This document shows positions 15,668-24,613 of a DNA stretch of 56,974 bases, piece by piece. The position numbers were made by a program, and so were the translations under genes. Below the pieces are notes generated by a model, which saw only the letters and a list, made by a program, of their open reading frames with translations, did no database searches and was not told where the DNA came from. Origin of the DNA: JANMZR01 sp040385875 (GTDB lineage: Bacteria; Bacteroidota; Bacteroidia; Cytophagales; Spirosomataceae); assembly GCA_040385875.1 (NCBI GenBank), contig JAZKGO010000046.1, positions 1 to 56,974 on the forward strand, written 5' to 3'. Position 1 is the stretch's first letter. Each line of letters starts with the position of its first letter.

Positions 15668-17203
15668 ATGAATCCGCTTTCATTTAGTAAAATATTACTC
15701 ACAGCTACTCTTCTACTTTCTTGTCAAGTTTTAGTATTCAGGTGCAATAGAAAAAGCAATACCGAAGGAGAGAAGTTGGCCAAAATTCATTGTAGTAGTT
15801 GCCATCAATTTCCATCGCCTCAACTTTTACCTCAAAATGTTTGGGAGCATAGTACTTTGCCCTATATGGGCATATTATTAGGTATAGATACTGAACTTAA
15901 GAATTTGCCCGATCCACTCAAGCCTTATTCAATATTAAAAGCTGAAAATCAAATGGTTAGCCAAGCTGATTGGGAGAAAATTAAGGAATACTATTTAGAC
16001 AATTCACCTAAAAAACTAGAATCCAATAATAAAGAACCACTTGCAATTCTAGAAAATCTATTTGAGGTTGAAATGGTAGATACTAAACTCGCTAATAGTA
16101 CCATTCCTAATTTTACAATGGTTTCAATCGATACCCTTAAAAGGCAGATTATTGCCGGTGACCAGTCCAACAGATACATTTGGGTGATTGATAAAAATGG
16201 CAAACCTAGTCAAATTTTTAAAGACCAAAATGCATTGAGCTCTATTGAATATTCGAAAACTAAGCCCAATGAAATGATTATGACCTTTATGGGTAAAACT
16301 ACCCAGGCTAATCAGGAGGTAAAGGGTTATATTACCTCCAATACCTTTAATACTGAATTGAAAACTATTACAACCATTCAACAAAATTTGGATAGACCTG
16401 TTTCTACTCTTTCGGTAAATTTAGACCAATCTGCTGAAAATGAATTGGTTGTGTCAGAATTTGGCTTTATGGAGGGTGGTCTTTCAATTTTGAAAAAAAG
16501 CAAAAATAATCACTTCACTCAAAAATACTTGAGTCGCTCACCTGGTGTGGTCAAGACCATAATCGTTGATTTTGATGGCGATAAAGACCTTGATCTAGTC
16601 ACCCTTTTTGCTCAGGGCAATGAACGGATTGTGTTATATAAAAATAAGGGCAATTTGATTTTTGAAGAAAAGCAAATCTTACAATTTCCACCGATTTATG
16701 GTTCTAACTATTTTGAATTAGTCGATATAAATAATGATAGTAAGTTGGATATTGTGTATGCTGCGGGTGATAATGATGATTTTACCACCATTCTAAAACC
16801 TTATCATGGGATTTATATTTTTGAAAATGAGGGGAATGACACTTTTAAACAAGCGAACTTTTTTGCCCAAAACGGAGCTTGCAAGGTGCTTCCAAAAGAC
16901 TACGATTTGGATGGCGATGTTGATTTGATCTCCACTTCATTGTTTCCAGATGTGGAAAATAGACCGAAGGAAGGTTTTATTTATTTTGAAAACCAAAAAG
17001 GTGCATTTATTCAAAAAACATTGAATATCAATCATTTAGGCAGGTGGGCAGTAATGGATGCGGGTGATTTGGATGGAGATGGGGATATAGATTTAGTATT
17101 AGGAAGCCATCCAGTGGCTAAATTCCCATCTGGTTTTGATCAATCTTGGAAAAAAGGAAGTGGATTAGTTATCCTCAGAAATAAGAAAAAGGAGCCAAAA
17201 TGA
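15668..17203 (+). CDS. exported VCBS/FG-GAP repeat protein with N-terminal CxxCH haem motif
   Basis: A 511-residue exported protein. The signal region ends LLLSC (a possible lipobox with C19). A c-type haem motif follows (HCSSCHQFPSP, with CxxCH), then VCBS/FG-GAP blades with Ca-binding-like loops DFDGDKDLDL, DINNDSKLDI, DYDLDGDVDL and DLDGDGDIDL. It is probably a periplasmic or surface beta-propeller that carries one haem. Members with this architecture are common in Bacteroidota, and their substrate is unknown. The stop codon lies inside a terminator hairpin at 17188-17215. Confidence 0.8.
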   Translation: MNPLSFSKILLTATLLLSCQVLVFRCNRKSNTEGEKLAKIHCSSCHQFPSPQLLPQNVWEHSTLPYMGILLGIDTELKNLPDPLKPYSILKAENQMVSQADWEKIKEYYLDNSPKKLESNNKEPLAILENLFEVEMVDTKLANSTIPNFTMVSIDTLKRQIIAGDQSNRYIWVIDKNGKPSQIFKDQNALSSIEYSKTKPNEMIMTFMGKTTQANQEVKGYITSNTFNTELKTITTIQQNLDRPVSTLSVNLDQSAENELVVSEFGFMEGGLSILKKSKNNHFTQKYLSRSPGVVKTIIVDFDGDKDLDLVTLFAQGNERIVLYKNKGNLIFEEKQILQFPPIYGSNYFELVDINNDSKLDIVYAAGDNDDFTTILKPYHGIYIFENEGNDTFKQANFFAQNGACKVLPKDYDLDGDVDLISTSLFPDVENRPKEGFIYFENQKGAFIQKTLNINHLGRWAVMDAGDLDGDGDIDLVLGSHPVAKFPSGFDQSWKKGSGLVILRNKKKEPK

Positions 17204-17215
17204 TTGGACTCCTTT
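17188..17215. terminator. intrinsic terminator overlapping the VCBS-gene stop
   Basis: AAAGGAG-CCAA pairs with TTGG-ACTCCTTT with one bulged base and an AATGA loop. The A and T flanks make it usable in both directions. The loop contains the TGA stop of the VCBS gene. The converging kup gene ends at 17273. Confidence 0.6.
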
Positions 17216-17272
17216 CAATGCAAAATCAATAGATTAACCGATTAATTTATGCCAAATTGTGTAATGATGAAT

Positions 17273-19234
17273 TTAGACTCTTTCCAAAGTAATATTATTG
17301 GCTGGATGATAAACTAGCGGAATTTGCTCTATTACCACATCGCTTTTATCAAGCCCGAAGGCCGCTTCATCTCTTAAGCCTATGTGTTTTAAATAGAAAT
17401 AAGCATTGAGTAAAAGCCCTTCTTTTATTGCAAATTCATTTTCAACTGAAAGAAATTTCTCGATCACCACAAACTTAAAATCTGGTTCGTTATTATATTT
17501 CGATGATCCATCAGGTCTTATGTGCAAGTTCAATTCTTTATTCACAACCAAATCCTGTACTATTTTTTTGAAATAAAGCTCGGTTTTAGGTTGAATTTTG
17601 AATCCTACATTGATATTTATTTTTATTACTTTATCATCAATGAGTTCCGAAACATCGTAAGTCAAACCGTAGGGCTGATCCGTCCGATTGATGTGTAAAA
17701 ACCAATAGACATCTGCTCTTTTTGGTTTTTTCGAAAAAATAGATTTTATGATTTTCTCTTCAATTTCATGCCTTCTATTTGCTTTTGTGAGGTAGATCAG
17801 GTGAGTGGCAAATTTGGGAATGGAATCATCTTCGCTAAGCTCTTTTAAATGAGCACTATGTTTCCCTAGTTCAACAAATTTGATAAACTTATTATTGATT
17901 TTTCGGGCGTAAAACCAAATATACATAACCATAAAAATGAATAATTCGAAAAACAAGAACATCCATCTTTCTTTAATTTTGGCCACATTAGCAATAAAAA
18001 ATGAGATTTCGATGGTTCCAAAAATCAAAAGGAATAGCAAAATATAGTATTTATTTAATCTTAACTTATAAAAAAGAAAAAATGAAAGTAGAATGGTGGT
18101 CATTAGCATAGTGATGGTGATGGAAAAACCATAAGCGGCCTCCATATGGCTACTTTCTTTAAAATAAACCATCATTAGTACACAGCCAAACCATAGGATT
18201 GAATTCACACTAGGAATATAAATTTGGCCTTTGCTTTCAGTGGGTTGCCTCACGGCCACTCTAGGCCAAAAGTTTAGGTTAATTGCCTCACTTATAAGTG
18301 TATAGCTACCGCTGATAAGCGCTTGAGAAGCAATAATAGTGGCTAAAGTGGCAATAATAATGCTCGGCAATAAAAACCATTCAGGGATGATTTCGAAAAA
18401 AGGATTTCTACCTGAAAGGAATTCCTGACCCTGATTCATTAGCCACGCAGCTTGTCCCAGATAGGCAGTAATTAAACTAATTTTTACAAAAATCCAGGTG
18501 ATTCGAATGTTTTTCACTCCACAATGTCCCAAATCTGAATAGAGCGCTTCAGCGCCTGTGGTACAAAGAAACACAGCTCCCAACAACCAAAAACCATTGG
18601 GATATTCTACCAATAATCGGTAAGCAAATTCTGGATTGAGTGCATAGAGTATATTGGGGTGCAAGCCTATCTGATGGAGACCCACTACCAAAAGCATAAT
18701 GAACCAAATACCAATAATAGGGCCAAATAATTTTCCAATAGCCTGTGTACCAAACCTTTGAAAGAAAAACAGAAAAGAAAGGATGGCAACTACAATTCCA
18801 ATTGTTAAAGCATTCCCTGGTATAATAATCGCCTCTAAGCCTTTGACCATTGATAAGCCTTCCACTGCCGAGGCAACAGATATGGGAGGGGTAATAATTC
18901 CGTCTGCTAAGAGCGTGGTAGCTCCCAAAATAGTAAATAATGACAAATATTTACTGTGCCTTTTTACCAATGCATAAAGTGAGAAAATGCCCCCTTCTCC
19001 ATGATTTTCAGCTTTTAAGGTAAGCCATATGTATTTGATAGAAGTTTGAAAAACCAGCGTCCAAAATACACAAGAAAGGCCACCATAAACCAACTGTTCG
19101 GTGATAATTTTAGTGCCTATAATTGCCTTGAAAACATACAAAGGGCTGGTGCCAATGTCGCCATAAATAATACCCAATGCTACCAATAGGGAGCCGGTTG
19201 TAACTTTATTGCTGATGTTGATATTTGAATCCAT
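17273..19234 (-). CDS. kup: KUP-type potassium uptake protein
   Basis: A 653-residue low-affinity K+/H+ symporter of the inner membrane. The N-terminal GIIYGDIGTSPLYVFKAI is the family signature. About twelve transmembrane helices end near residue 450, and a soluble C-terminal domain of about 200 residues follows. NHGEGGIFSLYAL and TTLLADGIITPP are also typical. It is a single gene on the minus strand, downstream of a KdpD/KdpE-like pair (about 0.5 kb away, with a small unknown gene between), which suggests that the sensor may respond to K+ or turgor. Confidence 0.95.
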   Translation of the reverse strand: MDSNINISNKVTTGSLLVALGIIYGDIGTSPLYVFKAIIGTKIITEQLVYGGLSCVFWTLVFQTSIKYIWLTLKAENHGEGGIFSLYALVKRHSKYLSLFTILGATTLLADGIITPPISVASAVEGLSMVKGLEAIIIPGNALTIGIVVAILSFLFFFQRFGTQAIGKLFGPIIGIWFIMLLVVGLHQIGLHPNILYALNPEFAYRLLVEYPNGFWLLGAVFLCTTGAEALYSDLGHCGVKNIRITWIFVKISLITAYLGQAAWLMNQGQEFLSGRNPFFEIIPEWFLLPSIIIATLATIIASQALISGSYTLISEAINLNFWPRVAVRQPTESKGQIYIPSVNSILWFGCVLMMVYFKESSHMEAAYGFSITITMLMTTILLSFFLFYKLRLNKYYILLFLLIFGTIEISFFIANVAKIKERWMFLFFELFIFMVMYIWFYARKINNKFIKFVELGKHSAHLKELSEDDSIPKFATHLIYLTKANRRHEIEEKIIKSIFSKKPKRADVYWFLHINRTDQPYGLTYDVSELIDDKVIKININVGFKIQPKTELYFKKIVQDLVVNKELNLHIRPDGSSKYNNEPDFKFVVIEKFLSVENEFAIKEGLLLNAYFYLKHIGLRDEAAFGLDKSDVVIEQIPLVYHPANNITLERV

Positions 19235-19319
19235 TTTTTGAAAAATTTAATTAGTATATGTTTTAAAAAAATTTGAAAAAACTATTTTAAAAAAATAGAC
19301 TTTGGGAATGATAAAGATT

Positions 19320-19643
19320 TTATAAAGTTTGATTGAACATCATGGTAGTGTTGTCTTCCATAAATGTAATTTTAACTATATCAACTTGATTGATAAGTTG
19401 CCCATTTAAATAACCATAGGCATCGGTTCCCAGCAAATAATTAGTTGAATCTAAATGCCATTTTGAGATAAATGGCTCATTAATAGTGGTATCCCCCCTA
19501 AAATATCCTTTCAATTTGCCTTTAATAGTTTCGTTGTTGCTTAATTGAATGATAACTTCATTATTATTGATTGAATAATACTTATTGTATAATTCAAAGG
19601 AGCGGTCTTTTATTTTTTTGTTGGCACTATGGTAAATACTCAT
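19320..19643 (-). CDS. hypothetical protein
   Basis: A 107-residue soluble protein without signal peptide or membrane segment. It contains short beta-strand-like pieces (for example EVIIQLSNNETIKGKLKGYF and QVDIVKITFMEDNTT), consistent with a small beta-barrel. I do not recognise a family. It lies between kup and kdpE on the same strand, but with gaps of 86-99 bp. It could be co-expressed. The composition is protein-like, so it is probably real. Confidence 0.5.
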   Translation of the reverse strand: MSIYHSANKKIKDRSFELYNKYYSINNNEVIIQLSNNETIKGKLKGYFRGDTTINEPFISKWHLDSTNYLLGTDAYGYLNGQLINQVDIVKITFMEDNTTMMFNQTL

Positions 19644-19741
19644 TTTTGCATCATTAATTTAACGATACAAAATTGGCTAAAAGCTTATCTGTAAATTATA
19701 AAATAGGGATTGGAAAAGATAAAGAAAAAATAAAGATGAGC

Positions 19742-20419
19742 TTAAACAAAACGGTAACCGACACCACTTTCAGTGATAATATGAGAGGGTTGATTGGGAT
19801 TGTTTTCGATTTTTTTGCGTAAAGTACCAATAAAAACTCGCAAATACTGGGTTTCAGTTTGGTAGCCAACTCCCCAGATTTCCTTCAATATATATTGATG
19901 GGTCAATACCCTGCCCTCATTTTTGGCAAGCATTACTAACAATTGATATTCAGTGGAGGTAAGTTTAAGTATTTCGTTACTTTTCTTAATTATCCTAGCT
20001 GTCAAATCAATTTCTAAATCTCCGCAAACAATAATTGAGCTATTGTTGGGTGTTGAGTTTCGTCTTATTGCCGAACGAATTCTGGCTAAAAGTTCAGCTG
20101 TGCGGAAGGGCTTCGTTAAATAATCTGTGGCGCCATTGTCCAATGCCAACACAATATCTGCCTCATTATTGAGTACTGACAATATGATAATGGATTGATT
20201 GTACCAAGTTCTTAGTTCTTTCAAAACTTCGTGTCCACTTTTATCGGGTAGCCCAATGTCGAGCAGTATCAATTCGGGTGGGTGATTGGCTGCTAAAAGG
20301 ATGCCTTCTTTTGCGGTGCTGGCCTGCCAAACTTTGTAATCATTACTTTCTAGGTTGATTTCCAGCAACTTACGAATTTGTGGCTCGTCGTCAATTATTA
20401 ATATTTCAGCCTTATTCAT
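19742..20419 (-). CDS. KdpE-like response regulator (OmpR/PhoB type)
   Basis: 225 residues. The receiver domain has DD at 10-11, the phospho-acceptor D54 (LILLDIGLPDKSG) and the conserved KPF lysine. The C-terminal winged helix (LTSTEYQLLVMLAKNEGRVLTHQYILKEIWG...TETQYLRVFIGTLRKKIE) is that of KdpE. The start overlaps the 3' end of the sensor kinase gene by 8 bp, so translation is coupled. No kdpFABC operon is in the window; the nearest K+ gene is kup. Confidence 0.92.
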   Translation of the reverse strand: MNKAEILIIDDEPQIRKLLEINLESNDYKVWQASTAKEGILLAANHPPELILLDIGLPDKSGHEVLKELRTWYNQSIIILSVLNNEADIVLALDNGATDYLTKPFRTAELLARIRSAIRRNSTPNNSSIIVCGDLEIDLTARIIKKSNEILKLTSTEYQLLVMLAKNEGRVLTHQYILKEIWGVGYQTETQYLRVFIGTLRKKIENNPNQPSHIITESGVGYRFV

Positions 20420-21491
20420 TGGTCAAATTGTTTAAATAAGAAGCTTCGGCAGGTACTTCAATTGTAAACTTTGCACCAGTTGTGGGATTATTCTCGGCAA
20501 TAATACTACCATGATGCGCCTCAACAAAGCCTTTTACAATGGATAAACCAAGACCACTACCACCTGTTTTTGTATTAGGAAGTCTGTAAAATTTTTCAAA
20601 AACAGTATGCAATTCATTACTTGGGATACCATTTCCATTATCTGAAATCACTATTTTTAATTTTTCTGCAGCATGTAAAGCTTCAATTTTGATCACTGTA
20701 TTAGGTGGGGTATAGTTTAGCGCATTATGGATTATATTTTCCAAAACTTGTTCCATCAAACCTCTATCGTATTTAAAATAAGGCAAGTTTTCGACTGGTT
20801 CAAATTGAAATACATGGGTTTTAATCAGCGAAAATTTTTGTAAGATACTGAAAATTAGCTCATTGGTGTCGCACCAATCGAGATTCAATTTAAAAAAGCC
20901 AGTTTCTAATCGGCTCATATTTAATAAGTTTTCAACCTGCCTATTGAGTCGGATGCTAGCCAATTCAATTTGATCTAGTAATTCAATTTGATTATGTTGG
21001 GAAAGTTTATCTTTATATTCCTTCAAAGTATCTACTGCACCAATAATTGCCGAAATGGGAGTCCTCAACTCATGTGAAAGAGAATTCAACAAAATATTAT
21101 AAAGTTTTATGGTGTTTTCTTTTTCCTCTTTGTCCCGGGCTTTTGATTCTTCTTTTCGAATCTGAGAGGTAAGTACAGCATTTACTAAAGCAATTAATAA
21201 ATAGACAATAAAGAGTAAAATATCTTCTTCATTATCAATCTTGAATGAAAAATAAGGCTGAATAAAAAAGTAGTTGAGTATTAATCCACTTAAAATAGCG
21301 GAAATCAGAACGGGAAGAATTTCAAACAGCATGGCCGTTATTGAAACGGCCATCAACAAAATAAGGGCAATTATTTTATAACCCACAGTGTTTTTGATGA
21401 AAAAACAAAGTAGGGTGGTGAACAAAATCAGGGCGATACTGATTAGGTATTGCTTTGGTTTTGAATATTTTCTTGTATTCAAACTTATCAA
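20412..21491 (-). CDS. short KdpD-like sensor histidine kinase lacking the Usp/KdpD N-terminal domain
   Basis: 359 residues, against about 890 in full KdpD. Residues ~15-105 hold the four-helix DUF4118 membrane module. HisKA has the phospho-accepting H140 in SLSHELRTPISAIIG, and HATPase motifs include NIIHNALNYTPP, ISDNGNGIP and TGGSGLGLSIVKGF. The KdpD osmosensor and Usp domains are absent. Upstream there is only a short spacer and the terminator of the next gene, so this is not a truncated fragment. It forms a two-component pair with the overlapping KdpE-like gene. Confidence 0.9.
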   Translation of the reverse strand: MISLNTRKYSKPKQYLISIALILFTTLLCFFIKNTVGYKIIALILLMAVSITAMLFEILPVLISAILSGLILNYFFIQPYFSFKIDNEEDILLFIVYLLIALVNAVLTSQIRKEESKARDKEEKENTIKLYNILLNSLSHELRTPISAIIGAVDTLKEYKDKLSQHNQIELLDQIELASIRLNRQVENLLNMSRLETGFFKLNLDWCDTNELIFSILQKFSLIKTHVFQFEPVENLPYFKYDRGLMEQVLENIIHNALNYTPPNTVIKIEALHAAEKLKIVISDNGNGIPSNELHTVFEKFYRLPNTKTGGSGLGLSIVKGFVEAHHGSIIAENNPTTGAKFTIEVPAEASYLNNLTNE

Positions 21492-21550
21492 TTTTTAGGA
21501 ATTGAGTGAACACAAAAATAGAGATTAATCTATAAAGATTTTATAAAAAA

Positions 21551-21575
21551 AATGAGCTCTTAAAAAAAGCTCATT
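21551..21575 (-). terminator. intrinsic terminator for the NIPSNAP gene
   Basis: AATGAGCT and AGCTCATT form an 8-bp stem. In the minus direction it is followed by an eight-base U tract. It lies about 30 bp past the NIPSNAP stop and upstream of the histidine kinase gene. Confidence 0.75.
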
Positions 21576-21605
21576 CTTCCAATTCAATTCAAAATTGCAA
21601 TAAAT

Positions 21606-22343
21606 CTATTTCCAAGTGGAGAAATCTGTTGGCACCATGTACTCCGATTTTACGGAAACAGTCAATGAGCCTTTGGCTAGTTTTTCAGAGGCATCACGTG
21701 CCGCTACCCAATCTGGATCCACCCTGAAACTATTAAATGAGGCCAAACCCGCCTCTTTCGACTTGTGAGCCAATAAGTAAATAAGTGTGTCGTCCACTCC
21801 ATTTTGAGTGAAATAGACCAGATTAGTCATTCCATGTTTGGTGAACAAATCAACAGTATGATTTCTGAATCGAGCCAAAAGCAGTCCCAAATTGTATTTA
21901 GTCGTTTTATAAATGCGCAATTCAAATACTCTATTGCCTTCATTACTAATGTTTAGTTTTGAAAAATCAGTCTCGGTCATAAAAGTTGATTCCACTTTCG
22001 AAACGATTTTACCATTGGCTTCGGTAGCTGCTTGAACTTTTTTCCATTCTGGGTCTGTCCCAAAATTTTTCCATGATAAGTCACGAGCTTCTTTATTTGG
22101 GAAGGCCAAAATGTATACTAACTTATTTTCCTTATTGTCAATCGGAAGCCAATATCCAATATTTTCCATACCATGCTTTTCGAAAAGTTTTGTGGTATGA
22201 TCCCGAAAGCGGCCTAAAAGAGTTTCCAACTTGCCTTCTGGTGAATAATAGACACGCATTTCATATAATTTAGGGCTGGGAGTTTGGGCATTTAGCATTA
22301 AGCCGAAAAATAAAAAGTTTACAATCAGAATTATTTTTTTCAT
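21606..22343 (-). CDS. exported NIPSNAP-family protein with two NIPSNAP domains
   Basis: The start at 22343 (MKKIILIVNFLFFGLMLNAQ) gives a good signal peptide; a longer frame to 22388 is less likely. The 245 residues contain two related repeats: YEMRVYYSPEGKLETLLGRF...HGM and FELRIYKTTKYNLGLLLARF...HGM. Each is a dimeric alpha+beta barrel (NIPSNAP) unit. Function in bacteria is unknown. It appears to be a monocistronic gene with its own terminator. Confidence 0.85.
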   Translation of the reverse strand: MKKIILIVNFLFFGLMLNAQTPSPKLYEMRVYYSPEGKLETLLGRFRDHTTKLFEKHGMENIGYWLPIDNKENKLVYILAFPNKEARDLSWKNFGTDPEWKKVQAATEANGKIVSKVESTFMTETDFSKLNISNEGNRVFELRIYKTTKYNLGLLLARFRNHTVDLFTKHGMTNLVYFTQNGVDDTLIYLLAHKSKEAGLASFNSFRVDPDWVAARDASEKLAKGSLTVSVKSEYMVPTDFSTWK

Positions 22344-22413
22344 AAGTATTTTATATTTATAATTCGGTGAAATTAACATAAATTTCAATGGATATTATCC
22401 TGCCTTGAAAAAA

Positions 22414-22863
22414 TTATTCACTCTTTAATAATCTTCTATGATAATTTATCTGGCCCAAATGGTAGTTCAAATGTGCCAAAAGATGAATAAGGAAATATTC
22501 GGTAGACATTTCATACCCTAAAACATTTTCTGGATAGTTAGACTGCAAATCTTCTGATTTTAAGTTGATTAGTATATTTTTGATATCTATTTTGATAGAT
22601 TCTAAATCGGTAATTATTTTGGAACGAGGTATGTTTTTCGATGAAAACTCAGCTGGCCTGTCTCTCACATAGCCAGAATGCCCAAGTTGTGCCCCAATAT
22701 AGGTATTCAAATTGCCAATTAAATGCAAAGCCAAATTTCCGGCCGAATTATTGATTCCCTCGGCAGTTTTCCAAATATCCGATTTGTGTTCATATAAATT
22801 CAATTCGGCAATTACTTTATTCAAATCTCTTTCATAAAGATTTGTTAATGAGTTTGTTAGCAT
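22414..22863 (-). CDS. DinB-family (DUF1572-like) protein
   Basis: A 149-residue four-helix-bundle protein. It has histidines in the places expected for the DinB metal site: LALHLIGNLNTYIG near residues 44-57 and FLIHLLAHLNYHLGQINYHRR near the C-terminus. Family members include thiol-dependent transferases and many proteins without known role. The gene begins 7 bp after the miaA stop, suggesting co-transcription. Confidence 0.8.
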   Translation of the reverse strand: MLTNSLTNLYERDLNKVIAELNLYEHKSDIWKTAEGINNSAGNLALHLIGNLNTYIGAQLGHSGYVRDRPAEFSSKNIPRSKIITDLESIKIDIKNILINLKSEDLQSNYPENVLGYEMSTEYFLIHLLAHLNYHLGQINYHRRLLKSE

Positions 22864-22869
22864 AGTCCC

Positions 22870-22890
22870 CTAACCCCCAGCGGGGGAATT
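22870..22890. repeat. small GC-rich hairpin repeat at the miaA 3' end
   Basis: CCCCC (22874-22878) and GGGGG (22882-22886) form a tight stem with a 3-nt loop. It encodes the last miaA codons (NSPAGG and stop) on the minus strand. This GC-rich piece stands out from the AT-rich surroundings. Confidence 0.6.
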
Positions 22891-23802
22891 TAAAATGTTA
22901 ATAATTTGTTTCAGTTGTAAATCCAAAGGCAATTCTCCATCAATCCAATTGATTTTCAAGCCATCCTTTTCCATTTTCCTAAAAAAAGTCATTTGCCGTT
23001 TGGCGTATTGATGGATAGCGATTTCCAATAGTTTTACAAAAGTATCAAAATCGTACCTATCCATTAAATAATCGACGGTAAACTTGTACTCAAGGCCATA
23101 ATAGATCAAACTTTCAGGAGCAAGTCCAGCCTTTAAAAGCCCCTCCACTTCTTCAATCAGACCAGATTCAAGACGAACATTTAACCTTTCTGAGATCCTT
23201 GCTCTTCGCATTTCAATTGGCAAGTCCAAACCAAATAGGATAGACTCTTGTTTGAAAGCTGACTGGTTAAAATCCTTATTTTCAAGTAGATACTTGTTAA
23301 TTTCAATTGCACGAATCAATCTTTTATGACTTTCTATTTTGGCTATTTTAGAAAAATCAGTACTATATTCATTGAATATTTCCACTAATTCTTCATCTGA
23401 TTTTTTGGAAAGCTCCTCTCTTAAATGATCATCCACAGGTACGGCGGTATATCTAAAATCCTGCAAAACAGATAAAATATATTGCCCTGACCCTCCACAT
23501 AAAATCGCCGATTTGCCTTTTGCTTTTATGGATTGAAAAGCAGTTTGAAAATCGTTTTGAAACTGAAAAACATTGTACCTTTCACCCGCTTCGAGCAGAT
23601 CGATTAAATGATAGGGAATCCGTTTTCCATCAATCGTATATTCTGAAAGGTCTTTCCCTGTACCAATATCCATACCTCGATATACTTGTCGGGAATCGGC
23701 TGAAATGATTTCACCGTCGAGTTCATTTGCCAACCTCACAGCGAGTTTGGTTTTACCAGATGCCGTTGGGCCAAGAATGGTGATGAGGTTATTCATTTTC
23801 AA
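22870..23802 (-). CDS. miaA: tRNA dimethylallyltransferase
   Basis: This adds the isopentenyl group to A37 of tRNAs that read UNN codons. The 310 residues show the P-loop GPTASGKT near the N-terminus, EIISADSRQVYRGMDIGTGK and YHLIDLLEAGERYNVFQFQNDF, followed by the RRAIE-type region (HKRLIRAIEINKYL). Length is typical. The start overlaps the stop of the upstream GNAT-like gene by 14 bp. A start at the second methionine (23796) is equally possible. The C-terminal NSPAGG derives from a GC-rich hairpin repeat. Confidence 0.97.
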   Translation of the reverse strand: MKMNNLITILGPTASGKTKLAVRLANELDGEIISADSRQVYRGMDIGTGKDLSEYTIDGKRIPYHLIDLLEAGERYNVFQFQNDFQTAFQSIKAKGKSAILCGGSGQYILSVLQDFRYTAVPVDDHLREELSKKSDEELVEIFNEYSTDFSKIAKIESHKRLIRAIEINKYLLENKDFNQSAFKQESILFGLDLPIEMRRARISERLNVRLESGLIEEVEGLLKAGLAPESLIYYGLEYKFTVDYLMDRYDFDTFVKLLEIAIHQYAKRQMTFFRKMEKDGLKINWIDGELPLDLQLKQIINILNSPAGG

Positions 23803-24544
23803 AAGATTGATGGGTTTTCAAAACCATTTTCAAACTACCTGCATTCCAAATAATTGGGATTGATTTATCTTGGTTTGCAAAAATTTCTTGCGGTTTCAGT
23901 TCTCCTTTTATTTCAAAACCAATGGCTTCAAAACCAGTCCCATCTGACCAGGCCGAATCCACATAAGTCATGATATCACCAGGATTATGCATTTTTGTAA
24001 AACCCATTAGCAACTTAGTTAAGCCACCTACCACCCTGAATCCCAACTTATTAGCAAATCTTATCAATTCAAATGAACGGTAATCTTCTGGTTGCTCATT
24101 CATCTTTCTGCCTGCTGAAAAGGTAGCCACTGCCACCAGTTCGGTTTTAAGAAATAATCCATATTTGAATTTGGAACTCACATAACCTTGCAAATGATTT
24201 TCATTTAAAAATATTTCAGATTGTGCCTTATCGATTCTCACAAATTTAGTTTTACGGCCATGAATCGTGAGGGATTTATCAAACATCGATTCGATTCTAG
24301 ATTGTATAATTTGCTGATTTTGAATCCATTGAAATTCATAAATCACAATAAGTCGAATCTTTCGATTGGAATATTCTTGAATTAATTCTCTGAAAAAAAA
24401 TTGCGGTTTTTCAATACAAAATTCATGAAAATAAAAAGCTAAAGATTTTTTTTCAATTAGAATTATGTTCTTTTCCAATCCATTTTCAGCCTGTAAATCC
24501 AAGTTTTTAACAAAATCAAAAAAATGAATTTTATTGGATGTCAT
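23789..24544 (-). CDS. phage-like protein with GNAT/Mom-type domain
   Basis: A 251-residue protein overlapping miaA. Residues ~75-100 (IVIYEFQWIQNQQIIQSRIESM) look like the endonuclease-type module before the GNAT-like domain in phage and intron-encoded proteins. The rest follows the same phage pattern: FLNENHLQGYVSSKFKYGL, ELVAVATFSAGRKM, FELIRFANKLGFRVVGGLTKLL, then YVDSAWSDGTGFEAIGFE. From memory of family patterns this belongs with Mom-like/phage acetyltransferase-fold proteins. Here it is a chromosomal gene in a housekeeping operon, with no other phage genes nearby. Function is unknown; DNA or RNA modification is a guess. Confidence 0.55.
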   Translation of the reverse strand: MTSNKIHFFDFVKNLDLQAENGLEKNIILIEKKSLAFYFHEFCIEKPQFFFRELIQEYSNRKIRLIVIYEFQWIQNQQIIQSRIESMFDKSLTIHGRKTKFVRIDKAQSEIFLNENHLQGYVSSKFKYGLFLKTELVAVATFSAGRKMNEQPEDYRSFELIRFANKLGFRVVGGLTKLLMGFTKMHNPGDIMTYVDSAWSDGTGFEAIGFEIKGELKPQEIFANQDKSIPIIWNAGSLKMVLKTHQSFENE

Positions 24545-24554
24545 TTACAGTCAT

Positions 24555-24588
24555 AAAAAAAGGTCAGGCAAAAATACGCCTAACCTTT
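24555..24588 (-). terminator. intrinsic terminator of the pyruvate carboxylase gene
   Basis: Read on the minus strand, AAAGGTTAGGCG pairs with GCCTGACCTTT (one bulge/mismatch) around a T-rich loop and is followed by a seven-base U tract. It lies between the pyruvate carboxylase stop and the next minus-strand gene. Confidence 0.85.
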
Positions 24589-24613
24589 AATTTTTTTGGA
24601 GGATTACTGAAAA

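Noticed and set aside
20412..21491. Truncated KdpD as pseudogene
   Set aside because: Start, membrane segment, HisKA and ATPase motifs are intact and it overlaps its partner gene; the missing domain is a type difference.
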